Shown here: piece after piece, positions 45,555 to 55,749 of the stretch
Layout: each line of letters begins with the position of its first letter
Numbering within the stretch: position 1 is the first letter of the stretch
NCBI GenBank assembly: GCA_009599575.1
Contig: VWND01000014.1
Span: 124,001-188,000 of the forward strand
Origin: Blumeriella jaapii
Taxonomy: Eukaryota > Ascomycota > Leotiomycetes > Helotiales > Drepanopezizaceae
Direction of reading: 5' to 3'
DNA length: 64,000 nucleotides
Program-made: the position numbers and the translations under genes
The notes under the pieces: generated by a model
What the model saw: the letters and a program-made list of their open reading frames with translations, nothing else
Database searches by the model: none
Told to the model about the DNA's origin: nothing

Positions 45555-47700
45555 ATGGCGCCCGTGTCGTCTGGCCCGGAGACAATGCATCGGTGGAACG
45601 TGGTATTGCAGTCCCGGGGCCTGGACGGCGGCGATGGAACCGTCGCGGCGCCCGCATTGACGGCCGCACAGAAGAACCTGCTGCAAATCCTGGCCGCGAG
45701 CTTCTCGATCATCAGTGTCGCCTCGTCGGTCTTGACCTTCTACTGGTTCTTGAAAATGCGGAGGAGCTTCAGGCACGAGTAAGCCGGCCCAGACGAAGCG
45801 CTGGGCATCGCCGTACTGACGTGTGGTAGCCTCGTCATGTTGTTGATCCAAAGTGACATGTTCAAGGCGCTGTGGTTCCTGATATACCCCATTGTCGTCT
45901 TCGTGAGCGGGCCGGTAGCAGATGGCTCTGCCTTCTGCCAACTCAACGGCTTCATGATCGCGCTGGGCATTGAGGCTTCAGGTACGTCCGCTGCTGGCAC
46001 GGAACTGGGCCCATCTAACAACACCAGACTTCGCGGTTCTCATGATCGCCGTGCACAGCGCCATCTACATCTTCCGACCCAGAGCTTCGCGCGGCGAGGG
46101 GGGCCTGCACCCATACCGCAAACCTGCCTACATGCTGTGGATCGGGTTTTCGCTGCTGATGGCCTCGCTGGCCTTCCTCAACGGCCGACATGCGTATGTT
46201 GCGCATGGCACCTTTTGCTATCTTCCGGTGCGACCTTTCTGGTATCGGCTGGCCTTGGACTGGATCCCCCGATACATCATTTTCCTTTTCATCCTCGGCA
46301 TCTACGCATCCATCTACTTCTACGTACGGTACACGTTCCACGGCTTCGACCAACTGGCCAGACACCGGTCGGATCTCCATGGCGATTCGATGCACGCGGC
46401 CGCGGCGCGAAGACGACGACGGCAGAGGCAACCAGACCAGCATACGGTCCCAGCAACGCCGGTGCTGGCGACGTACGACTGGCTCGAGGGCCCGTCCAGG
46501 CCGAACACTGGGAGCGTGACGGAGCAAGGCTTGCGGAAACCTTCTGTCTCGACGATGGACTCTTACCAACCCGAGCTCACCCGCAAACGAACCGGAGTCC
46601 ATCGATTCATGTTCCAGAGCTTGTCTGGCCCGGACAACTTCTCACTGATGCCTCCTTCCAACGGATCCATCCTCGAGGACGACTCCTTTGAAGGGCCGAC
46701 CACGCCTCAACCGCTCTCGCCGACCCTCCCCGAACCCATCTCCTCTCGCAGTCAATCGGAATGCGAACTGCCTTCTCGAGCTACGTCCTGGAGAGACAGC
46801 TTCGTCCGCCGATTCTCGCCGCACCACACCAGCGGGGACAGCGGCACGCAGCAGTCCGTGGTCGACATCTTCACCATCCTGCGCCGCCAGGCCGAGCCAT
46901 CGTCCTCGTCAGCCACGCCCATCCACCCCCTCAGGCGCGACGACGCCGAACTCGCCCACACCCGCGACCAGATCCAGCGCCAGCTTCGCTTCCTCTTCAT
47001 CTACCCGCTCGTCTACATCGGCATGTGGATCATCCCCTTCGTGTCCCACGTCCTGCAATACTCGGACCGCTTCGCCATCGAGCCGCCCTTTGCGCTCACA
47101 TGCTGCGCGACCGTGTCGCTCTGCATGCAAGCCGCCGTCGACGCCTGGCTCTTCTCGACGCGCGAGAAGCCGTGGCGCCACATCCCCGGCACGGACGGCG
47201 GCTTCGCCGTCTCGCTCAAGTTCTGGGCCGACTGGTCGGGCTTCCGCACCCGCCGGGTGCTGCATAGGGGCCCGGGGAAGACGAGCGGGGAGGCGCATCG
47301 AGAGGCGCTCGCCGCGAGGCAGCGACTGGCCGAAGAGAGGAGCGAGGCGCAGTGGGGTCTAGGACCGCGAGGAAGGGCCCGCAGAGCGGAGTGGTGGGAC
47401 TCCTTCACGGTGGATGGGGCCATGAGTCCCGTACGGGAGGAGACCTCCGACCAGACGGAGGCGTCCATGAGGTGTGGAGGAGGAGATCTGCCGAGGGGGA
47501 GGGGGACGAAGACGAGGACGTTGGAAGAGGGGGATAGCAAGCCGCCGGCTCGCGTGGATGCGCATGGGGGGCTAGAGTCACGGGTGGACCACGAGCATGC
47601 CTCGGCCATTCTCGGGGACCAGATGGCGGCAGAGGCGATAGAGACTCACGCTATCATGGGGGAGAAGGAAGAAGAGGCTCTGTGGAGTCTGGGTACATAG
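45555..47700 (+). CDS. Gpr1/Git3-type G-protein-coupled receptor
   Basis: Seven-helix receptor of the fungal Gpr1/GPR-4 class, which in yeast and Neurospora acts in carbon-source sensing upstream of cAMP. Exons 45555-45778, 45830-45981 and 46028-47700, 682 residues. Helices can be read as ILAASFSIISVASSVLTFYW, FKALWFLIYPIVVFVSG, FAVLMIAVHSAIYIF with the part before it, YMLWIGFSLLMASLAFL and YIIFLFILGIYASIYFYV; then a third cytoplasmic loop of about 220 residues, Ser/Pro/Arg-rich, and helices 6 and 7 (LFIYPLVYIGMWIIPFVSHV, ALTCCATVSLCMQAAVDAW). A long cytosolic tail of about 180 residues follows. The long loop and tail are typical. The ligand cannot be read from the sequence. Confidence 0.88.
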
Positions 47701-48910
47701 GAGGCCGTAAGCGAGGGGGGGTCTACACATCGCTACACGGAACGGTGCGTGTCCCGGCTGGCTGGCTGGCTGGCTGGCTCTTGAGGCATGGGAATGGCGT
47801 TACAAAGCACTCACATAGGCAGAGATGGGTAGAGGTGTTCATATGGGTGGCGGGCATTGTCCTGGTCTGGGATTGGTCTGGGTCTGGGTCTGGGTTGGGT
47901 AGTCGGCGCATGTTCAAGACTTCAGCGGCATTGCATTCATTGCCTGGCACTGGGAATGGCGTTTTGTTTTTGGCGGGCTGGGAATCATACACGCATGGGA
48001 AGGACTTTTCTATCCATCCATCCATACATACGTACATACAAACATACATACATTAGGTAGGTACATACATACATATATAGATACACACATATATACATAC
48101 ATACATACATACACACATCCATACACACACACATACACACACACATACACACACATACACACACATACACACAAACACACACACAAACATAAAAACAGCA
48201 CATATCCATCCAGCGGACCAGACCGCAAGCACCTAGATAGGTACCTACCTACCGCAAGTACCTAACCTACCGCACCTCAACTCCCACCCACAGCAAAACA
48301 CGAACGGCGTAGGTCTTCTAGCTTCGAATCTTCGCATAAGCCCAATATTCATATTTACATTCATATTTCTGTTTATATTTCTGTTTATATTCATCTTCAT
48401 ATTCATATTCATATTCATATTTCATATTTCATATTTCATATTTCATATTTCATATTTCATATTTCATCTTTCATATTTCATCTTTCATATTTCATATTCA
48501 TATTCACTTCCGTTCAGTTCAGTTAGCAAGCCTATTTGTTCCACTCACAGCACTCACAGCAGGTACAGCAGATACATCAGATACAGCAGATACAGCAAGT
48601 ACAGCAGATACAGCAGATACAGCAGGTACAGCAAGTACAGCAGATACAGCAGATACAGCAGGTACAGCAAATACAGCACTCACAGCAGATACAGCAAGTA
48701 CAGCAAGTACAGCAGATACAGCAGATACAGCAAGTACAGCAAGTACAGCAGGTACAGTAGGTACAGCAGATACAGCAAGTACAGCAGGTACAGAGAAAGG
48801 AAGGGAGGGAGGGAAGGAGGGCTGACAGCAGACGAGGAGGTCCAGCGTAGCCACGGGCAGCCAGCCAGCTGTTCATGAACAGCTGGTATGTATGTATGTA
48901 TGTATGTATG

Positions 48911-48955
<45 letters not shown>

Positions 48956-49863
48956 CGTGGAATTGTGTGCGCGGGAGTGGTGTATATGAGCGGGTGAGGG
49001 GGGGGTTTGTTTTTTTGGGGGGGGGGGGGTGAGGTATGGTGTTGTGCTGTGCTGTGCTGTGCTGTGCTGTAGGGGTGATGGATGGATGGGTGGATGGATG
49101 GATGGATGGATGGGTGATGGATGGATGGGTGGATGGATGGGTGGATGGATGGGTGATGGATGGGTGGGCTTGTTGTGATATGTTGTGATATGATATGATG
49201 TACTACTTACTGTACTGTACATACTACATACCTAGGTATACTTCTAGAAGAAGGTACAGTACAGTACAGTACATACAGTACAGACGAGCTCGCTTCACGC
49301 TTCACTCTTGGCTCTTGGCTCTTGGCTTTAGAGCTCTTGGCTTAAAGAGCGCTAAGGTCAAAGTGGCTTTTGATGTACAGTAAATAAGTAAGTAAGTATC
49401 TACTGTACTGTAGGTAGCCGGGGGGGGGGGGGGGTGGGTGGTCTTGAATCAGAAAGCAAGGGGCGTGAGTAGGACTTAAGAAAAACGCATAGCAAAACCG
49501 CGCCCCTACCTACCCCTTTGCAAATGAAATGAAATGAAATGAAATGCCGTTAAAGAGCCAACAAAAACGTTGATATCAAAAATCGATCCAAACGAAGCCA
49601 GAGCGCAGTGTGTATACGCGGGCATGCGAAGAGGTGGAAATGCTGGCTGGTTTGGACATTTCACATTGCGTGCCTGTGCCTTCGCTTCGGGACTCGGCGA
49701 GAGACCGATACGTCAACAAAGGCTGGTGCAAGAAAGACCATCTGTCCAGGTGTGCGGATTAAATGCATTCGAATCTAGCGGATGATTTTCCAGAAATATC
49801 TACTGCGACTCCAAAAATGCGACCTAATCTGTCTTGATCCCATCCTCACCTATTTTCTCTGAC
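47701..49863. other. Microsatellite-rich convergent region, 2.2 kb
   Basis: No gene recognised. From left to right: CTGG repeats (47760-47780), TCTGGG repeats (47872-47897), CATA/CACA tetranucleotide arrays (48018-48192), ATATTTC/ATATTC arrays (48340-48505), a TACAGCAGA/TACAGCAAG 9-mer array (48548-48795), GTAT then CTAT arrays (48888-48954), G-run (49017-49030), GATG array (49076-49170), GTACA repeats (49252-49285), CTTGGCT repeats (49308-49345) and a G-run (49420-49433). The GPCR and MFS genes end at its two sides. Confidence 0.8.
48548..48795. repeat. 9-bp minisatellite, TACAGCAGA / TACAGCAAG
   Basis: About 27 tandem copies of a 9-mer in two or three variants, often alternating. Because the period is a multiple of three and contains no stop, frames on both strands stay open across it and read as QQI/QQV repeats on the plus strand and SAV/LAV repeats on the minus strand. 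I do not treat these as genes. Confidence 0.9.
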
Positions 49864-51885
49864 CTAAACGAGGCAGTTCACGGGCATGATGATGATAAGC
49901 GAGACGACAGACAGAACGGCCGCCATGACAAACGTCGCGCCCAAGGACGCGGCGTAGGCGTCGATAACCTGCTCTCTGTACCACGGCTCGAGACTGGCGA
50001 TGGCCAGGACGGATTTGCGGACTTTCAGAATGACCTAGAAAAACGCAGCGTTAGCAACAGCGCGGAAGTGATCGTGGAGCGGGGACATCATGTTTACATC
50101 TTCCTTGCCCGGGCCAGATACCATGCTCTCGAGATTGAGGAACAGGGCATTTTGCAGCACCAGACTGCTCGTCGCGACGCCCAGGACCTGGCCAATGGAC
50201 CGCCACAGGATCAGCGTGCTGGTCACGACGGCCTGCTCGCGCTGCTCGGAGATGGCGAGCACGGTCAGCGAGGTCGTGGGGAAGGAGAAGCCCTGGCCGA
50301 TGCTCTGCGGCACGAGGAACAGCAGGTACGCCCAGTCCGGCAGGCCCTTCTGCATGGTGCACAGGGCCGCGGTGCCGACGATGTAGAAGAGGCCGCCGAG
50401 CACGAGGAAGGGCTTCAGGCGCTTGGTGCCGGTGATGAGGAAGCCGGTCGCGGTGCCAATGGCGGAGGCGGCGATGGAGGGCACGATGAGGCGCAGGCCC
50501 GAGCTGGTGGCGCTCTCGAGGAGCACGGCTTGAAAGAAGAGCGGGATGTTGAACATGATGGCGTTCATGACGATGGAGCTGAAGAAGTTCGAGAGGATGA
50601 GGCCCGCGCAGGGGTTGCGGGTGAGGAAGTGAAGAGGCATGATGGGGAGCGCGACTCGAGATTCGGCCCAGACGAACAGCGCGACGCAGACGCAGAACCC
50701 GACGAGCGATGCGATGACAAGTGGGTGCGACCAGGCGTAGATGTTGCCGCCCAAGTTCTGGAAGGATGAATGTCAGTCAGTGGATGCATCGATCTCTGGA
50801 ATCAAGTGATGGCTTTCGCTTTCGATTTCGCTTACCAGGCCCAGGATGAGAAACGTGATGGAGGTGGTCAGGAGGACGGAGCCTCTGTAGTCAAACAGCT
50901 TCATAGCCTCCCAGACCGTCTTCTTCTCGACCCCTTCCTGCAGGCCTAACTTTTGGGGGACGGTGGTACAAGCGATGCAAAGAGCCAGCGCGAGGAGAGG
51001 CACTTGGACGCCGAACTCCCATCGCCAGCCGAGAGATTCTGCGATGGCACCGCCTGTCGCAGCGCCGAGTGCCGACCCAATCCCGTAAACGATGTTGAGG
51101 TACGATTGGTAGACCCCACGGATCTCGATCGGCACGAGATCACTGGTGATGATGGCAACCATTGCCATCATGCCACCAGCGCCCAAGCCGCAGACGGCTC
51201 GGGCCAGGATGAAGCTGGTCATACTTTGCGCAAGAGCACACCAGATCGTGGCGAGCAAGAAGAGGCCCATGCTAAAGATGTAAGGAGGCTTCCTCCCAAT
51301 GGTATCCGAGAGCCGCCCAAACAAGGGCTGGAAACTCGTCGAGGTCAACAGGAACGCCGTCGATAGCCACGACGCACTGTTGGAGCTGTGGAAGTACGAC
51401 GTGATGACCGGATGGGAAGACACCATGATGGTTCCGTCGAAACAGGCGACGAACTGGGCGGTCAACAAGCCCCCAAAGATGAGCCAGAACCTCGAACGGC
51501 TGACACCAGCGAGGAATGGCGATGCTGGCTCGCCGTCAAGATCTTTGTTGATGGATACATGTGTACGAGTACTGCCGAAACTGCTCGCGTAGGACCTTTT
51601 CCGATGCACATGGCTGGATTGGCTTGCAGGTCCTCGAAGCATCGCCGATTCCTGCGGCTCGGGCTCGACGCCGAGTCCATTCGTGATGGGCTGTGATTGT
51701 GACAAGAGGTGTTCGAATGCGTGTGCTTCGATATCCCTCTCGTCGTCGTCAGCTCGCAGCGTGTAACCGGAACCGATGGTTCCATGGCTGCGTGCGAGTC
51801 CATCGTCAGCAGAAAGCAACGCAGTCTGCTCATGGACCCTGTTCTGTTGACTCGCCGAGCCTTCGTCCGTTTCTTCTTTCGCCAT
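49864..51885 (-). CDS. MFS transporter, Fnx1/Vba vacuolar basic amino acid type
   Basis: Fourteen-helix major facilitator of the drug:H+ antiporter type; the closest known group is Fnx1/Vba, which moves basic amino acids into the vacuole. Exons 51885-50836, 50757-50098 and 50034-49864, 626 residues. A cytosolic N-terminus with an EQTALLSAD di-leucine-like motif is followed by TM1 with FVACFDGTIMVSSHPVITSYF, motif A as GRLSDTIGRKPPYIFSMGLF, and motif C-like GIGSALGAATGGAIAESLGW. The third exon supplies the last helix (FVMAAVLSVVSLIIIMPVNC). I chose the start at 51885 (MAKEETDEGSASQQ); an upstream in-frame start at 52062 adds 59 residues without transporter character. No frame break. Confidence 0.92.
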
Positions 51886-53191
51886 TGTCGAGATAGTGTG
51901 AAGAGCAGGATGAAGAAGTTTGAGAGTCGGTATGGGATATCTGAGAGGTCTGATCCCTGGCGGCGCTCCGCAAGTTTCGAAGCTAAGGGCCCTCGCTTCG
52001 TGGCAGTCAAGTGCGTTATAATAGCCGTTGATCAAAGGCCCTTCCGTGATTTTATCTTGCACTGGACATCCTCACATCGCTCATTCTTGTACAGATGAGC
52101 GGGCGGCGAGATACGCATCTAAACACGAATTTCCGAAAGGTATCACAGTACTTGGATGATTATCTTTGCGTCATCCGATGTAACGTAGTGCTTGGTTCTT
52201 TCAACGCTGCTTTCTGCTGCTGACAATGTGCACGTCATGCCAGGGTCTCCGCGGTCTGCTGTACTGTAACTGTACTTTTCGATACCGAAAGATACCCAAG
52301 TCGTTGAAAATGTATCGGTCAGGTTCGTAGCTCAGGAGAGATATGCATGCGCTCGCCCCCTTCAGACCGGAACTTCAGGACCCCAAGTTAAACCACACTC
52401 GCGAGACTGTCACGAGGGCGTCGCCGAGCACTTAGTATTACTCAGGTTGGTAGGTACGTGGTCGATCCGTTCTTGGTGTGCCGCCTTCACCGCTGCCCAA
52501 GACTGCTGGGGAGCTCTCTCGCGCATCTATAAGAGATCTTTCGGTGGACTTGGAGTGATTGAGGAGGTAATTGCTCGAAGCCATCGTGACACAGGCCATG
52601 TGAAATGCCACTTGGGATCTTGGATGTCCGTGATTGCTTGAAGATGTTGTTATACGAGGTTACATGGCAGCGTGATGATCGTTGACTGTCTGATAAGCAC
52701 TCACTCCAGACCGTCACACCGCACAGTGAGAATGCGGTACTGCACAGTACATGCGCGCCGCCCCAAAGGGCCCGAGAAAAGTCGGTCCTCGAAGACAAGG
52801 GCGCTGACTCGCCAGCAACGTCTCGAGTTCGTGTCGAAAAGCAATAAATTTCGGATTCGGCGAATGCTGGCCGTAGGTTTCGAGGACCCTCGTCCTGATG
52901 TTTACTGTACATGCGAACGAACATTGCCACGTGATATGAGGGGCAAGACGAACACGTGATCTACCGACGGCGCACTCGCTAGTTATCGTCGCGTCTCTTA
53001 TCGATAAGAACATCACGACCTCGATGACCTCGATGACCGCGAAGTCCCCTCCTCCCCTCCTCCCCGCCCCCTACATACCATGTCTTTTTCATGTCTTCCA
53101 TAGCGTTATTTATTCCTCTTCGATTGCTTCCATTTCTCGTATAGAGCCACCGTCGTCCACTTGAAGAACTCGTGCAACACCTCCTCTCACA
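51886..53191. promoter_or_regulatory. Divergent region between the MFS and amidotransferase genes
   Basis: 1.3 kb holding both promoters. TACTGTAC words near 52257-52275, 52735-52750 and 52905-52912. A segment at 52323-52345 resembles a tRNA A box but lacks a B box and cloverleaf. No gene recognised. Confidence 0.4.
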
Positions 53192-54094
53192 ATGCCTCCC
53201 CTCCTCCCCCTCCGCATCGCCATCCTCGAATGCGACACGCCCGTCCCGGCCGTCAGAGCCAAACACGGTGCCTACGATCGCATATTCACGACGCTCCTGT
53301 CCGCCGGCGCCGACGCTCTCGCCTCCTCCTACCCGGGGCTCTCCTCGCGCGCCGGGCTCTCCCTGACGGCCTTCGACGTCGTGGCGGCCCAGGTCTACCC
53401 GGCGCTCGAAGACGTCGACGCCATCCTGATCTCCGGCTCCAAGCACAACTCCTTCGACCGCGATCCGTGGATCCTCCAACTCGTCGACTTCACCCAGACG
53501 GTGCTGGCCCAGCGCCGTGTCAAGATCCTGGGCGTGTGCTTCGGACACCAGATCTTGGGCCGGGCCTTGGGTGTGGAGGTCGGGCGCAGCGAGGGCGGCT
53601 GGGAGGTCAGCGTCGTGGAGACGGATCTGACGAAGAAGGGCCAGGAGATCTTTGGGAAATCGAGTTTGGTCAGTCTGAAACCTATCTGCTTCTCCTGCGT
53701 TCTGCTGCTGCTGCTGTGAGCACCCAAGGGGGGGGGGGGGGGATAAGAGAAAAATAAACGCGTGACGGTTTGGACTTACTCTTGCTTATGTGTGGATTGG
53801 TAGGCGTTGCATCAGATGCACCGAGATGCGATTTTCAGCTACCCGGAGGGCGTGGAGGCGCTGGCTTCCACGACCGCTTGCGCGACGCACGCGATGTATG
53901 CGGAGGGGAGGTTTATCTCGGTGCAGGGCCATCCGGAGTTCACGGCGGACATCATGACAGACATCTTGAATGCGAGACACGCGCAGGGCATCTTCAGCGA
54001 GGAGATCTACACGTCCGGGCGGGAGAGAGTGGGCAGGTCTCACGACGGCGTCCTAGTAGCGCAAGCGTTTCTCAAATTTGTGCTGGAGGAATAG
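53192..54094 (+). CDS. Class I glutamine amidotransferase-like protein
   Basis: GATase1 domain protein of the stand-alone fungal type (like yeast Ylr126c); hydrolyses glutamine or a gamma-glutamyl substrate, physiological role not settled. Exons 53192-53668 and 53804-54094, 255 residues. RIAILECDTP starts the fold; ISGSKHNSFDRDPWI is the oxyanion region; the nucleophile is in ILGVCFGHQILGRALG; the catalytic His and Glu are in ISVQGHPEFTADI near the C-terminus. The intron (53669-53803) contains a GT donor GTCAGT and a G-run. Converges with the nuclease gene, with only 70 bp between stops. Confidence 0.9.
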
Positions 54095-54164
54095 ACGGAG
54101 GCTTCTTCATTGCTGCGTTTGCATTTAAGCGAATATCATTGTTGACCATCTGAGCCACCGATTG

Positions 54165-55175
54165 CTACAACTCCGGTTTGTTGACTTGGGCCTCGGCTAT
54201 CAGGTCCAACCACTTGGCGAGTCGGTATCCCGCCTGCGCAACCTGTCGCTGAATCACAGGGACAGCATGCTCGTAGTAAGTCCCATTCAACTCTTGGCCC
54301 TCGACACCCTCTCGACCGGCAGGGAGGACGGTCGTGCACACGAACTTGTTGGTCTCCTCTGCCCAGCTGAGCGAGGTCGAAATTGGGTCGCTCAAGAGAA
54401 TGCCCTCCAACCACGAAGGAGCGAGCGACTTGTACTCGTTCTCCCTGATCGCCAGAGTGAGGTTTCGCGCCCAGGCGTCGGCAAAAGGGAGAGCATAGCC
54501 ACCGACGATGGCCTCCGCAATGCTCGTGTCCCACACGTGGTGGAGGTTGACGTGCTTCCCGTTGAAGAGAACCTGAATGCCATTGCCGCCTTGCTCGATG
54601 TTCTCGACGTGCAGTGGCTGGTGGATGTCACCCACCAAGTGGATGATGAACTATCCACGCATCAACATCTTACTGTCACTTGGACTACCCACTGGCGAGC
54701 AGGGACCTACCTTCGCAGCCATGTTTCTCAGGCCCCCATTCAACTCGGAATTCAGCAGCTGTGTCGTCTGCACGGCCTACATCAGCTTCTTGCACTACCA
54801 CCACACCAGTCCACCACCGATCCCCAGACTCACGTAATTCTGGATAGCCCCCACCACGCACCCCTGCTCTCCACAGTCGCGCGCATACTTGACATTACAG
54901 CTACTCGGCGGCCGGTCCTCCGCATCGATGAAGTGAAACGGGGCCGAGAACCGCCCAGCAGCCGTGTACCGGAACGAGTCAGCCCACGTGGCGACGCTCG
55001 CCAGGTAGGTGTCGGAATCGTCGCGCAGCACGTCTTGGAAGAAGTCGCGTGTCGCCGGTTGCACGAAGTTGGACGCGACGTAGGCGACAGTGCTGTGCCC
55101 GAGAGTTCCCCAGGCTAGAGTGCGAGGGAGGGAGGAGAGGAGGAGAGGAGCGAGGCGGGTGATGGTGACCTTCAT
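54165..55175 (-). CDS. S1/P1-type nuclease, secreted
   Basis: Zinc-dependent extracellular nuclease that cuts single-stranded nucleic acid. Exons 55175-54834, 54776-54711 and 54650-54165, 297 residues. A signal peptide (MKVTITRLAPLLLSSLPRTLA) is cut before WGTLGH, the mature N-terminus. The nine expected zinc ligands are all visible: W and H in WGTLGH, D in ATWADSFRY, H in APFHFIDAED, H, D and H in HLVGDIHQPLH, and H and D in HHVWDT. The start at 55175 gives the signal peptide; the frame stays open upstream through a 9-bp repeat array, so a longer N-terminus is formally possible but unlikely. Confidence 0.93.
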
Positions 55176-55184
55176 CTTGAGCAA

Positions 55185-55316
55185 GGTCGCGATGATAGCG
55201 ATGATAGCGATGATAGCGATGATAGCGATGATAGCGATGATAGCGATGATAGCGATGATAGCGATGATAGCGATGATAGCGACGATAGCGACGATAGCGA
55301 CGATAGCGATGATTTT
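55185..55316. repeat. 9-bp minisatellite GATGATAGC
   Basis: About 14 tandem copies (ATGATAGCG / ACGATAGCG variants) starting about 10 bp upstream of the S1/P1 nuclease ATG. It lies in the leader. The period of nine keeps all frames open, including the nuclease frame, where it would read as Ile-Ile-Ala repeats. Confidence 0.9.
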
Positions 55317-55749
55317 AATGGGGCAAGACCCGGAGGGAAATACCGACTTGGTAGGAGGAGTACGATGGTAGACAAAGTGAAGACAAGATGGTTTCCTCAG
55401 GTGGGGAGGCTGCGTTTGTAAACAACAGTCGGAGGACAGGTTGGGTGGGATGAGAACTTGGGGGAGCAACAAGGTTTGCCGAGCGAGCTTGACTGGCCGT
55501 GTCGTTAGTAAGCGCGACCACGTTTCACACGGTCACAGATCGAGCCGAGCACGTTGAGCAGAATCAACAACAACAAAGCTGGAGTGAGTACTACAGTATG
55601 TGCTATCAGTGGCATATGCCCCGTCTGGTAGCGTTCGCTTTGGTAGATTGTGACAGGCCAACGGTGGCCTGGTGCCAGCCAGCTTTCGTCGTGGATGTAG
55701 AGATGTTGTACATGTTAGTTACATAGCAGAGGCTCCTCTAACGTCCGCT
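55317..55749. other. Region between the nuclease and ATP25
   Basis: About 430 bp: the nuclease promoter and the ATP25 3' end. No gene or clear motif. Confidence 0.4.

Noticed and set aside
50035..50769. A plus-strand frame of 311 codons over the MFS gene
   Set aside because: Acidic, Gly-rich antisense shadow of transporter helices.
52320..52395. Possible tRNA (GGTTCGTAGCTCAGGAGAG)
   Set aside because: The A-box-like segment has no B box or cloverleaf at the right distance.
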